Assembly: GCF_000330505.1 (NCBI RefSeq)
Contig: NW_004443556.1
Location: 196,940 to 207,318, forward strand
DNA length: 10,379 bases
Direction: 5' to 3'
Source: Entamoeba invadens IP1
Taxonomy: Eukaryota; Evosea; Mastigamoebida; Endamoebidae
The position numbers and the translations under genes are program-made. The notes beneath the pieces are model-generated. The model ran no database searches. It saw only the letters and a list, made by a program, of their open reading frames with translations, and had not been told where the DNA came from. Position 1 is the first letter of the stretch; the number at the start of each line of letters is the position of its first letter. Shown here piece after piece: positions 1 through 7,197 of this stretch.

Positions 1-51
1 CGCAAAAATGAGAATAAAACGTGAAAAATCATAAATACAAAAACAAAAAAT

Positions 52-90
52 AATTGGAACGAAAATTCTAACTGGTAGAATTTTCCAATT
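52..90. repeat. Bulged inverted repeat (strong hairpin)
   Basis: The left arm AATTGG (52-57) plus AAAATTCTA (62-70) pairs perfectly with TAGAATTTT (76-84) plus CCAATT (85-90). A four-base bulge (AACG, 58-61) separates the two parts of the left arm and the loop is five bases (71-75). That gives 15 pairs in 39 bases. It lies about 200 bases before the first gene, so it could be the 3' end of an unseen upstream gene, a short palindromic element or a DNA secondary structure. The function is unknown. A smaller palindrome, GGCATAATGCC, follows at 126-136. Confidence 0.75.
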
Positions 91-269
91 TAAGTTTTTA
101 TTTTGTAGTTGTTCTTTCCCACATCGGCATAATGCCCAATCACGATTTAAAATGTATAATAAAAACAATTATAACTATATGGTATTTTAATCATTTGAGA
201 CAACGCTTGATGATTTTTTTGAAAGAAAAATAAAAAACAAATAAAAAAGTGTTTTTGTTAAAAAAACTT

Positions 270-288
270 AAAAATCCGAACTTAAAAA
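270..288 (+). promoter_or_regulatory. Possible Inr and GAAC-like start-site elements
   Basis: AAAAATCCG at 270-278 resembles the Entamoeba initiator consensus AAAAATTCA, and GAACT at 278-282 matches the core of the Entamoeba GAAC element. Both sit within 20 bases of the ATG at 289, as expected for the very short leaders of this genus. I see no convincing TATA-like element 30 bases further up, so the call is weak. Confidence 0.35.
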
Positions 289-678
289 ATGTCGAAAAAT
301 GTGGGGAAAAATAAAAAGTCAAAAAGTGGCGGAAAGACATCAAAAGATGAGAAAGTGATGAACGCCAAAATCTCCCCAAATGAAGACGACGCATTTCCAT
401 TTCTGAAAGAACAAAATGGGGGTGTTACTATCGAAATCAACGTCAAACCAAATTCAAGAAATAGTGAAATACAAGGGATCGAGGATGGGCTATTAAAAAT
501 AGCTATTGACGCGCCACCGGTTGATGGAAAGGCAAACAGTGAGGTTGTTGATTTCATCGCAACATCTTTTAGTGTTAAAAAGTCAAGTGTGGCTGTTGTT
601 AAAGGTCAGACTTCACACCACAAAACGGTAAGAATTGAAAATTGTACAAAGAGTGTTATCACTGCTAAGTTGAAGTAA
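289..678 (+). CDS. DUF167 / YggU-family (UPF0235) small protein
   Basis: This 129-residue protein has a lysine- and serine-rich N-terminal tail (residues 1-30), probably disordered, followed by a DUF167 domain at about 46-118. Hallmarks of the family are visible: NVKPNSRNSEI (51-61), the signature APPVDGKAN (75-83), and KGQTSHHK followed by a hydrophobic strand (105-115). Bacterial YggU and human C15orf40 are known members; no biochemical role is firmly established, so none is given here. The length is normal for the family plus the basic tail. The start is the first in-frame ATG, preceded by an A-rich leader and an Inr-like element. The gene stands alone, with no partner nearby. Family assignment is secure; function is unknown. 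Confidence 0.88.
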   Translation: MSKNVGKNKKSKSGGKTSKDEKVMNAKISPNEDDAFPFLKEQNGGVTIEINVKPNSRNSEIQGIEDGLLKIAIDAPPVDGKANSEVVDFIATSFSVKKSSVAVVKGQTSHHKTVRIENCTKSVITAKLK

Positions 679-779
679 TCGTCCATGTGTCTTTTTGATG
701 CATTATCATTCAGTTCAATTAAACGCTGTTGTACCAAATCTTCCTTTGATATAAATGCGCTCTTTCCGCCCAAATAATC
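606..779 (-). pseudogene. Possible decayed coding exon, antisense to the DUF167 gene end
   Basis: The minus strand is open for 57 codons here with no suitable start codon. The first 36 codons (779 down to about 672) read like real protein: a GGKSAFISKEDLVQQRL segment, then LIELNDNASKRHMDDYF. Composition is balanced and charged, and GC around 720-780 is about 38 percent, against roughly 20 percent in the flanking spacer. The remaining 20 codons overlap the DUF167 gene and look like antisense noise. An in-frame TGA sits directly upstream (782-780). A good Entamoeba-like intron signal lies further up: GTTTGT at 907-902 and TTTTTAG ending at 790. However, no frame joins the pieces cleanly. I do not recognise the sequence. 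It could be a gene remnant, a missed exon or chance. Confidence 0.25.
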
Positions 780-1401
780 TCATTCAAAACTAAAAATCAT
801 TTTCAAGATTTAACATTTTCCACAAAACAAATGTGATTATTTACTATCAACGAATAGTAAAATAATATTAATTATATTTTATTTATAAAACAAATGAGAA
901 TACAAACGATGTCTTATGGTGGTGAAACATCGAATTTTGGAGGCATTAAAACATATTTTAAAAAAAAACTATTCAGTATAATTGTTTTATAATATAGTAA
1001 TAATATTATAATAATAGAACAAATAAGAGAGAAAATGGTGAATAATCGAAGTGAATGCCGAGCTCTAGTTGTAATCGAAGATTTTGATGGCTAAAAATGA
1101 GAGAACAAAGTTTTTAAACAATAGTAAAAAGAATAAAAAAATTCCAACGAACAACGTTCTTTTTATGTCGATTTACTAGAAAAGTATTTATAGAAATATC
1201 ACGAAAAGATAAAATATAAAAATACTATTAAAAACCGATGGCGAGTATTCGTAATTGGTGATTTTTAGCCAATGAAATATTTAAAAATAAAAATGAAATG
1301 GTCAAAAGACGCTCAAAATGCCATTTCTAATAAAGTCAAGAACTTGGGACGGTCGCTTGAATTTTCGATAAAATTATGAAGAAGAGTTTCATATCATTTT
1401 G
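679..1401. other. AT-rich spacer with small coding-like ORFs
   Basis: There is no full-length gene. Small ATG-initiated ORFs stand out from the AT-rich background. On the plus strand they are 909-992 (27 codons, beginning MSYGGETSNFGG), 1035-1094 (19 codons, beginning MVNNRSEC) and 1293-1379. On the minus strand there is 946-914 (10 codons, MPPKFDVSPP, then TAA), directly opposite the first plus ORF. Local GC rises in each island. They may be remnants of one gene, tiny genes, or chance. A 5-base-arm hairpin, ATTGG...CCAAT, spans about 1253-1272. I see no tRNA or other RNA gene. Confidence 0.4.
1293..1379 (+). other. Upstream ORF of 28 codons before the coiled-coil gene
   Basis: ATG at 1293 opens 28 codons that end at TGA 1377-1379. 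The product would be basic and amphipathic, starting MKWSKDAQNAISNKVK. A TATA-like ATATTTAAAA lies about 10-20 bases before the ATG, which by Entamoeba spacing would put the transcript start inside or just after this ATG. Whether it is transcribed in full is therefore uncertain. It could be a regulatory uORF or a frameshifted former N-terminus of the next gene. Confidence 0.3.
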
Positions 1402-1402
1402 A
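1376..1402 (+). other. Eight-codon uORF overlapping the main start codon
   Basis: ATG at 1376 overlaps the stop of the previous uORF (ATGA), encodes MKKSFISF, and stops at TGA 1400-1402. That stop shares its last base with the main ATG (TGATG). If transcripts begin upstream of 1376, the main start would have to be reached by leaky scanning or reinitiation. If they begin downstream, the element has no effect. Confidence 0.3.
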
Positions 1403-4400
1403 TGAAAATGAACTTCAAAATTCAAAACTTTATGGAAGCGCTATCTGTCAAGGTGAGTCAACTAGAACGGAACAACAAACAACTTGAAGAGAAGTTTAAA
1501 GAGCTTGCAGACTCTTTTAAAAAGTCGAGTAAAAAGGGGAGTGGAAGTCCTTCAAATGATTTAGAGAAAGACGTCGACGCGTTGTTTGATGCGATCGACG
1601 AGTTGAAAGAGCGAGTTGGGTATAACGAAGACGACATCGACAAAATGGCTGAGAAAGTGAAGAACTTCAGTGGGTCGAAAGGGACGAAGAAAAAAGGCGA
1701 TACGAGTGATGCAAGTGAATTAGAAACTATTAAAAATGATATTGAGTCTCTCTTCACTGATTCTCAAGAAGGTTTTGAAAAGATGGAAGCACTTGAGAAA
1801 GACTTAAAAGAACTTAAAGAGAAAGGTTTGAGTGCACATTCTAAAGACAATGGAGCGAGTGAAGACCAAATCAAAAAGATGAAGAGCCAAATTAAAGACT
1901 TACAAAATTTGGTTGGAGACGAAGACTTCCAAGATCTCTTCGATCAACTTAAACTGAAAACAAAGGAAATGGAGAAACGACTGAAAGTAATAGAAACAAC
2001 TTTAAATTCACAAAACAAAGAAAGCACAATAAAACAAAGTGACGCATCAACAGACGTCGTGAATCCAAAACTCGAGGAATTGGAAAAGAAAGTAAAGGAG
2101 CTTGAAAGTAACACTACTAAAGTGAAGACAATGGAAGAACAACATGAATTACTGAACAAAAAAGTCGAAGAAATACAGAAGAGTGTGACTGAAGTATCAG
2201 AGAGTCTTCAACTCCACAACAAGAATCATGAAAAGACTACGACGAGTGATGTGGACGCCAAAATTGAAGAAATTAAAAAACAAATTGCAGCGATAGAAGC
2301 GGCAAATGAGGAATTTAAAAAGAAAGACAATAAGGAGGACATCATTTCTCAAGTCGAACATATTGAGAGTCAATTGAAACTCTTTGAAATGACAAACACG
2401 AAACAAAGCGAAATGGAAAAAACACTCGAAGATGTCACAAACGATGTAAAAGAAGTTAAAGTCCGCAACACAAAAGAAAACAAATTGAATGCGGAGAACA
2501 TCCAAAAGTTGGAAGATAAAGTGAAAGAACTTGAATACGATATTCAAAGGCATCAACAGAGTCAAAATCAATTGGAACACAACCAACGCACTGCCGAGCT
2601 AGATAACACAAAAAGTCAAGTTGAAGAAATAACACAGAAAATCTTACAACTTGAAACTCACAATGAAAGTGCACAGAAAAGAGTGTTAAACACCGAGGAT
2701 AAAATCAAAGAGATCGAACAACGAGTTAAAGAGGTGGAAGACACAAAAGTGAGTGAAGGTCAAATCACCAGTCTTAAAGACACCATTTCAAATATTGAAC
2801 AACAAATAGAAGGACTGAAAGACAATGAAAGTATCAGTAAAATAGAGAGCGGAATCAATGCAGTTACTATTAAAGTCAAAGACTTGGAACAAAATGAAAA
2901 GGCGGAGATTGAAAATGTCAAAGGCGAGTTGAAAGGAATTTCTGAACTTGAAAAACGATGCGACAAACTCGAAAAATCGCAGGGAGAATATTTGAGTGTT
3001 GAAGACTTCAAAGATTTTAAAAAGCAATTTGACGCCGTCAAAGACAAATTTAAAACGACAAAACACGACAAAACAAATAGCGAAGTCAGAGAGGAGTCGA
3101 AACAACAAATGCTTTCTGCGTGTGAACTTGCGACCAACTTTGAAGAGATGAAAGGACAACTAGAGAGTCTTGAGAAGGAGCAAAGTACTTTTAAGACGAC
3201 GTTTGGACACAAGTTTGAGTGTTATGAAAGTGAATTAAAAACGGTAGGAAAGAGTAACGATGACAAATTGACGGTGTTGAGAGAGTCGATTGTTGAAAAA
3301 GTGAACAACTTGAATACACGAATTGAAGAGGTCAAAAGCGGAGTTGATGAGAAACACGATCGAGATATAAAGAACATGGAGAACAAAATAGAGGCAATTG
3401 GAAAAGAGTTTCAATGTAATGGAAGTCATAAACAAGACGAAGAGAATAAAGAAAAGACTGAAGGTGTGACCAATCAGCAATACCAACTCTGTATAACACA
3501 AATTGAAGATATTAAAAGCCAAATTTCTCGGTGTGAATTACATAACAAAGAAATTTTGGAGGTGAAAAGTAAGACGGATGAGGAAGTCAAAACACTTTGT
3601 GACAAAATTAGTGTTGTCGAGAAGAAACAAAACGATGATAAACAATTAACGGAATTGAAGTCTCAAATGGAAACTTTCACGAAGAGAAATGACGAACTGC
3701 AAAAGGCACTTGACAAGTTCTCTGTTAAAGTCGAAAAGTCAACACGATTGGAGTCAATACCAAACAACGAGGAAGTTGAAAAGATAAAGAAAACTATAGA
3801 GACGATGAAAGAAGATCAAATCAAGCTTGAGGACGATGTCGACAACATCAAAACGACGTTCTTGGAAATGGCTGATGAGCTAGAAAAGAAAATGAACGTC
3901 ATTCAGAAGTCTGCTGAAGAAATTATGAAGCAACCGAATGACTCTGACAAGTCGAAACAAGAAGAAAAGCTGAAGAGTATAATAAAGAGACTTTCTCTTA
4001 TTGAGAAGGGTGTCAATGAAGTCAAAAGGTCTTCTGTCGACTTGAAGAAGTCGAAGACACCTGCTGCCGACGACATAGAAAAGAGCGAGAAAGACTCCAA
4101 ACTAATGAACAAACTGAAGGAAGACTTCAAGACTGTCAAAGAAGTGTTGAAAGAGACCGAGAAGGAGTTAGATGAGTTCAAGTCGAAGATGAGTGAGTTT
4201 GAGAGCACAATCAATGAAGTAAAAAAGACGGTAGAGAACAATAAGAAGGAGAGTGAGGCGAGTATAAAAGTCGTTTTATCTTCAAATGAGAAAATTGGGA
4301 AAGACAGTGAGAGTAAGAGAAATGAAGTGATGAAGGAGATGGATAATATGGATACGACGCTGGAAGAATTCAAGAAACGGATTGAACGGCTTGAGAAAGC

Positions 4401-5079
4401 AAGTAACAAAGAGTGTGAGAAACGTGTGAATGAACTTTCGGACACAGTCAAGAAGTACAGCGAGACTATTGAAGAGATACAAATGAATTGTGTTGATATG
4501 AAACGGATGGACGATGCGATTTGGAGCGAAATATACCTTCACGAGTTGGATAAATGTGAGTACTTAGGGTTATACTATAACACCTTCCATCAATGGACTG
4601 GGATGACTGCTCCTCGTGTGATATTTGAGTGTCGCAATTTGAAGAATTTGGATATCTTCCACTTGAATAATGCGATTTGTGGGAAGGAGAATATCATGAT
4701 AGTTATTGTAGCAAAAGACGGAAGTGTATTTGGGTCGTATAACGCCGCTGTTATACCACAACCAACTGCAAAAGCTGCTAAAAAAGAAGAAGACGGCGAG
4801 ACGATATCGAACGACCCTAAACACTTCATTTTCAGTTTGTGTAACCCCGCACATACAGAACCAAAGGCTTTTTACTTGCAAGATAACTCAAACAAAAGTC
4901 TTTGTGTGTACTCACCTAAGACTAAAGATTTTGTGTTGTCGTGTCTTGGATTCTTCGCAATCAAACAAACAGGGTGTAAGATCAACAGTCCAGAAAAGAT
5001 CTATCCAAACGCAAACGTGAAATTTGTGGAGGGAGACAAATTTACTGTCGAATTCATTGGAGCTATAAAATGGGTCTAA
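1402..5079 (+). CDS. Giant coiled-coil protein with C-terminal TLDc-like domain
   Basis: This 1225-residue protein is almost entirely coiled coil from residue 1 to about 1030. It is rich in K, E, D, Q, S and N, has few prolines, and shows continuous heptad-type hydrophobic spacing. A loose ~30-residue repeat recurs, with core [IVL]Ex[IL]xxx[IV]xx[IL]E near residues 224, 255, 288, 318, 407, 435, 462 and 485. The last ~195 residues are globular: a helical lead-in with KRMDDAIW, then strands with IMIVIVAKDGSVFGSY (1098-1113) and HFIFSLCNP (1141-1149), ending in FTVEFIGAIKWV. The IVIVxxxxxxVFG...FIFSL pattern fits the TLDc family as seen in Entamoeba proteins. There is no signal peptide or membrane segment. 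I infer a cytosolic scaffold or tether; no catalytic role is visible. The start is the first ATG after an in-frame stop at 1369; a TTG just before it is unlikely. No frameshift or intron is needed. Confidence 0.85.
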   Translation: MKMNFKIQNFMEALSVKVSQLERNNKQLEEKFKELADSFKKSSKKGSGSPSNDLEKDVDALFDAIDELKERVGYNEDDIDKMAEKVKNFSGSKGTKKKGDTSDASELETIKNDIESLFTDSQEGFEKMEALEKDLKELKEKGLSAHSKDNGASEDQIKKMKSQIKDLQNLVGDEDFQDLFDQLKLKTKEMEKRLKVIETTLNSQNKESTIKQSDASTDVVNPKLEELEKKVKELESNTTKVKTMEEQHELLNKKVEEIQKSVTEVSESLQLHNKNHEKTTTSDVDAKIEEIKKQIAAIEAANEEFKKKDNKEDIISQVEHIESQLKLFEMTNTKQSEMEKTLEDVTNDVKEVKVRNTKENKLNAENIQKLEDKVKELEYDIQRHQQSQNQLEHNQRTAELDNTKSQVEEITQKILQLETHNESAQKRVLNTEDKIKEIEQRVKEVEDTKVSEGQITSLKDTISNIEQQIEGLKDNESISKIESGINAVTIKVKDLEQNEKAEIENVKGELKGISELEKRCDKLEKSQGEYLSVEDFKDFKKQFDAVKDKFKTTKHDKTNSEVREESKQQMLSACELATNFEEMKGQLESLEKEQSTFKTTFGHKFECYESELKTVGKSNDDKLTVLRESIVEKVNNLNTRIEEVKSGVDEKHDRDIKNMENKIEAIGKEFQCNGSHKQDEENKEKTEGVTNQQYQLCITQIEDIKSQISRCELHNKEILEVKSKTDEEVKTLCDKISVVEKKQNDDKQLTELKSQMETFTKRNDELQKALDKFSVKVEKSTRLESIPNNEEVEKIKKTIETMKEDQIKLEDDVDNIKTTFLEMADELEKKMNVIQKSAEEIMKQPNDSDKSKQEEKLKSIIKRLSLIEKGVNEVKRSSVDLKKSKTPAADDIEKSEKDSKLMNKLKEDFKTVKEVLKETEKELDEFKSKMSEFESTINEVKKTVENNKKESEASIKVVLSSNEKIGKDSESKRNEVMKEMDNMDTTLEEFKKRIERLEKASNKECEKRVNELSDTVKKYSETIEEIQMNCVDMKRMDDAIWSEIYLHELDKCEYLGLYYNTFHQWTGMTAPRVIFECRNLKNLDIFHLNNAICGKENIMIVIVAKDGSVFGSYNAAVIPQPTAKAAKKEEDGETISNDPKHFIFSLCNPAHTEPKAFYLQDNSNKSLCVYSPKTKDFVLSCLGFFAIKQTGCKINSPEKIYPNANVKFVEGDKFTVEFIGAIKWV

Positions 5080-5186
5080 TCTGTTTTTTTATAGTTTTTT
5101 GTTGGTTTTTGAATGGTTTTTTAATAACAAAAGATATTTATTATTAAATCCTTTTTATTTATAGAATTAAATCATTTATAAAAATA

Positions 5187-5381
5187 ATGAAAAGAAGTGT
5201 CAAATTTAGATTCGGAGGATGTAACTTCTCAACTAAAGAAATTACAGAACTTGGAAATCGGATACACAACAATATCCTGAACCATATGGGAACCAAGTCA
5301 TGTATCATTGATGACAGTTGCAACGATATCACAGCTTTCTTCAGACAAAACAATGAAAGCGTCTCTTCAATTGTACATTAA
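5187..5381 (+). CDS. Hypothetical 64-residue protein
   Basis: This short ATG-to-TAA ORF has balanced codon content standing out from very AT-rich flanks. The product starts MKRSVKFRFGGCNFSTKEI and ends in an acidic and polar stretch containing CIIDDSCNDITAFFRQ. Four cysteines (residues 12, 39, 45 and none beyond in a clear zinc spacing for the rest) do not form a recognisable finger. There is no signal peptide or membrane segment. The leader holds a T-rich stretch and TTTATAAAAA about 10 bases before the ATG, too close for a standard TATA position. The opposite strand is also open over almost the same span (5159-5353), but would encode a leucine- and isoleucine-rich product typical of antisense reading. 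I do not recognise the protein; it may be a small orphan gene or a gene fragment. Confidence 0.4.
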   Translation: MKRSVKFRFGGCNFSTKEITELGNRIHNNILNHMGTKSCIIDDSCNDITAFFRQNNESVSSIVH

Positions 5382-5884
5382 TTATATGTTGATTATTCGA
5401 TGTTGTTGTTATTAGTTATATTATATAAACACTTGTATTCACTTTATTCATTGTATATACCTTTAGTGTGGTAAATTACTACAATCTATATATGTAGATA
5501 ACATTTTTTATTTTTATAATTAATTAATAATTTGTTTTATTAACATTTTTAATAACAAAAACTTAGCAATTGAAAAAAGACGAGAATAATCCACCCTTTG
5601 TAATCCTGAATTACAGGCCAGTGTTACTTTTTTCTTTCCCAAAAAATATCAAGAAAAATTCAAGAAAAACCCAAAAATTGTTTTTTTTCAAAAAACTTTT
5701 CAAATACTACGACATATCAAGTTTTAGTAAAATATCGGGATTGATTATTATCTTTCTAAGTAAAAAAACGAAGAGAAAAGTCGCCTTCCAATAAAATTCC
5801 ACTTGAAAAGTATGCGACTGGGCAAAGTAGGAAAAGTTGTAATGGGAAGTATATAAGCATCGTTGCGACACAGATAACAATTCG
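5382..5884. other. Spacer upstream of beta-amylase
   Basis: The first 190 bases are about four-fifths A and T with no gene. From about 5577 the composition becomes mixed, with a 6-base-arm hairpin, TGTAAT-cctga-ATTACA (5599-5615), then A and T runs to 5700. The last 100 bases are more GC-rich and hold the beta-amylase promoter. An open frame at 5570-5794 needs a TTG start and is low in complexity, so I do not call a gene. Confidence 0.6.
5849..5884 (+). promoter_or_regulatory. TATA-like element and Inr of the beta-amylase gene
   Basis: GTATATAAG at 5849-5857 resembles the Entamoeba TATA-like consensus GTATTTAAA(G/C). AACAATTCG at 5876-5884 resembles the initiator AAAAATTCA and directly abuts the ATG at 5885. 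The spacing of about 27 bases between them matches the roughly -30 position known for Entamoeba core promoters. It predicts a 5' leader of only a few bases. Confidence 0.6.
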
Positions 5885-7195
5885 ATGTTCACGTTCATCA
5901 CACTCCTCTCAGTCGCATTGGCGATTGAAGTCAACTTGATGATGCCACTTGACACTGTTAACTCCAATGGTGTCAACAACCAGGGACAACTTCAAAACGA
6001 TCTCAACAAGATCAAGTCAGCGGGTGTTGCCGGTGTCATGTCTGATGTCTGGTGGGGACTTGTAGAGACTTCGCCAAAAACTTACAATTGGAATGCCTAC
6101 AAGACCTTAGTCTCTATGGTGAAGAACGCTGGTCTTAAGTTCCAAGCAGTGATGTCGTTCCACAAGTGTGGTGGTAATGTTGGAGACTCTGTGACTATTG
6201 AGATTCCACAATGGGTCAGAAACGCTGGCGCTTCCAATGACGCCTTCTTCAAAGACGCCGAAAACAACGTCGCTAACGAGTACATTTCATTTGCTTATGA
6301 TGACCAGAGCATCTTCGAAGGAAGAACCCCAATTGAAATCTACAAGGACTTCATGGCGTCTTTCAAACAGAACTTCCAGAGTTACATCGACGATGGAACA
6401 CTCAATGAGATCCAAGTTGGTATGGGACCATGTGGTGAGACAAGATACCCATCATATCCACTCTCAAGATGGAGTTACTGCGGTATTGGAGAGTTCCAGT
6501 GCAGCGACAGCAAGTCACAGGAGAACTTGAAGAACGCAGCAAACAATGCTGGACACTCCGAGTGGGGACACAACCCAACTAATGCGGGTCAGTACAACTA
6601 CAAGCCACCAACATCAACTGGTTTCTTTGGAAATGGAAACGACAACTACCAGAGCGAATACGGAAAGTTCTTCCAACAATGGTACTTCGACCTCTTGTTG
6701 AGCCACACCGACAAAGTGTTGTCTGCAGCAAGAAGTGTCTTTGGCGACAACTTGGCACTTGCTGGGAAAATCAGTGGAGTTCATTGGTGGTGGACTGACA
6801 ACAGCCACGCAGCTGAGATGACAGCGGGCTATTACAACTCTAATGGAAATGACGCTTACAAAACACTGTCAAATACCTTCAAGAAGAATAACATCAGATT
6901 CGACTTCACTTGCCTCGAGATGTCGGGCACAGACTCTAATTGTGGCAGTCAGCCAGCTAATCTTGTCGACCAAGCTTTGAATGCTGCTTCTTCAGTTGGA
7001 ATTGGGAAGTGTGGAGAGAACGCACTTGAGTTGTGTGGGTATGGCGGATGCAACACTAATGGATTCAACCAAATTGTCAATAAGGCCAAACAGCACAACC
7101 TCAATGCCTTCACTTACCTTAGAATGACAAGAGGTCTTCTTGATGATGGAACTGCCTGGGGACAATTCTGCAACTTTGTCAATTCAATGAGATAA
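5885..7195 (+). CDS. Secreted beta-amylase (GH14)
   Basis: Beta-amylase releases maltose from the non-reducing ends of starch- or glycogen-type alpha-1,4-glucans. The 436-residue protein begins with a short signal peptide (MFTFITLLSVALA, about residues 1-13) and continues directly into a GH14 barrel. Visible motifs are DVWWG (54-58), the flexible-loop signature HKCGGNVGD (93-101), GPCGETRYPSYP (181-192) with probable catalytic acid E185, KISGVHWWW (295-303), the inner loop TCLEM (342-346), and GENAL (377-381) with probable catalytic base E378. Numbering runs within two residues of soybean beta-amylase (E186 and E380). All catalytic features look intact, so it should be active. There is no starch-binding domain. 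It has ten cysteines and no N-x-S/T sequon apart from an N-P-T. Codons favour C in the third position (AAC, TTC, TAC), unlike the neighbours, which suggests high expression. Likely substrates are ingested starch or glycogen, in a vacuole or outside the cell. Confidence 0.96.
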   Translation: MFTFITLLSVALAIEVNLMMPLDTVNSNGVNNQGQLQNDLNKIKSAGVAGVMSDVWWGLVETSPKTYNWNAYKTLVSMVKNAGLKFQAVMSFHKCGGNVGDSVTIEIPQWVRNAGASNDAFFKDAENNVANEYISFAYDDQSIFEGRTPIEIYKDFMASFKQNFQSYIDDGTLNEIQVGMGPCGETRYPSYPLSRWSYCGIGEFQCSDSKSQENLKNAANNAGHSEWGHNPTNAGQYNYKPPTSTGFFGNGNDNYQSEYGKFFQQWYFDLLLSHTDKVLSAARSVFGDNLALAGKISGVHWWWTDNSHAAEMTAGYYNSNGNDAYKTLSNTFKKNNIRFDFTCLEMSGTDSNCGSQPANLVDQALNAASSVGIGKCGENALELCGYGGCNTNGFNQIVNKAKQHNLNAFTYLRMTRGLLDDGTAWGQFCNFVNSMR

Positions 7196-7197
7196 TT
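7193..7197 (+). terminator. TAATT poly(A)-type motif fused to the stop codon
   Basis: The TAA stop of the beta-amylase gene forms the first three bases of TAATT, which fits the Entamoeba polyadenylation motif UA(A/U)UU. It is followed by a pyrimidine-rich tract (7199-7240). This predicts a very short 3' UTR. Confidence 0.5.

Noticed and set aside
1..165. Minus-strand open frame running off the left edge
   Set aside because: No ATG, and the left part is hydrophobic A/T-rich noise that crosses the hairpin arms. A short stretch near 110-145 looks better but is too small to call.
1453..1458. GTGAGT donor-like site near the start of the coiled-coil gene
   Set aside because: The frame runs on in good coiled-coil sequence, and the site does not match the Entamoeba donor consensus.
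5599..5615. TGTAAT/ATTACA hairpin
   Set aside because: Only six pairs of mostly A/T; expected by chance in this composition.
5570..5794. Open frame of 74 codons before the amylase gene
   Set aside because: It begins with TTG, not ATG, is rich in K, F and I from A/T runs, and overlaps the zone leading into the amylase promoter.
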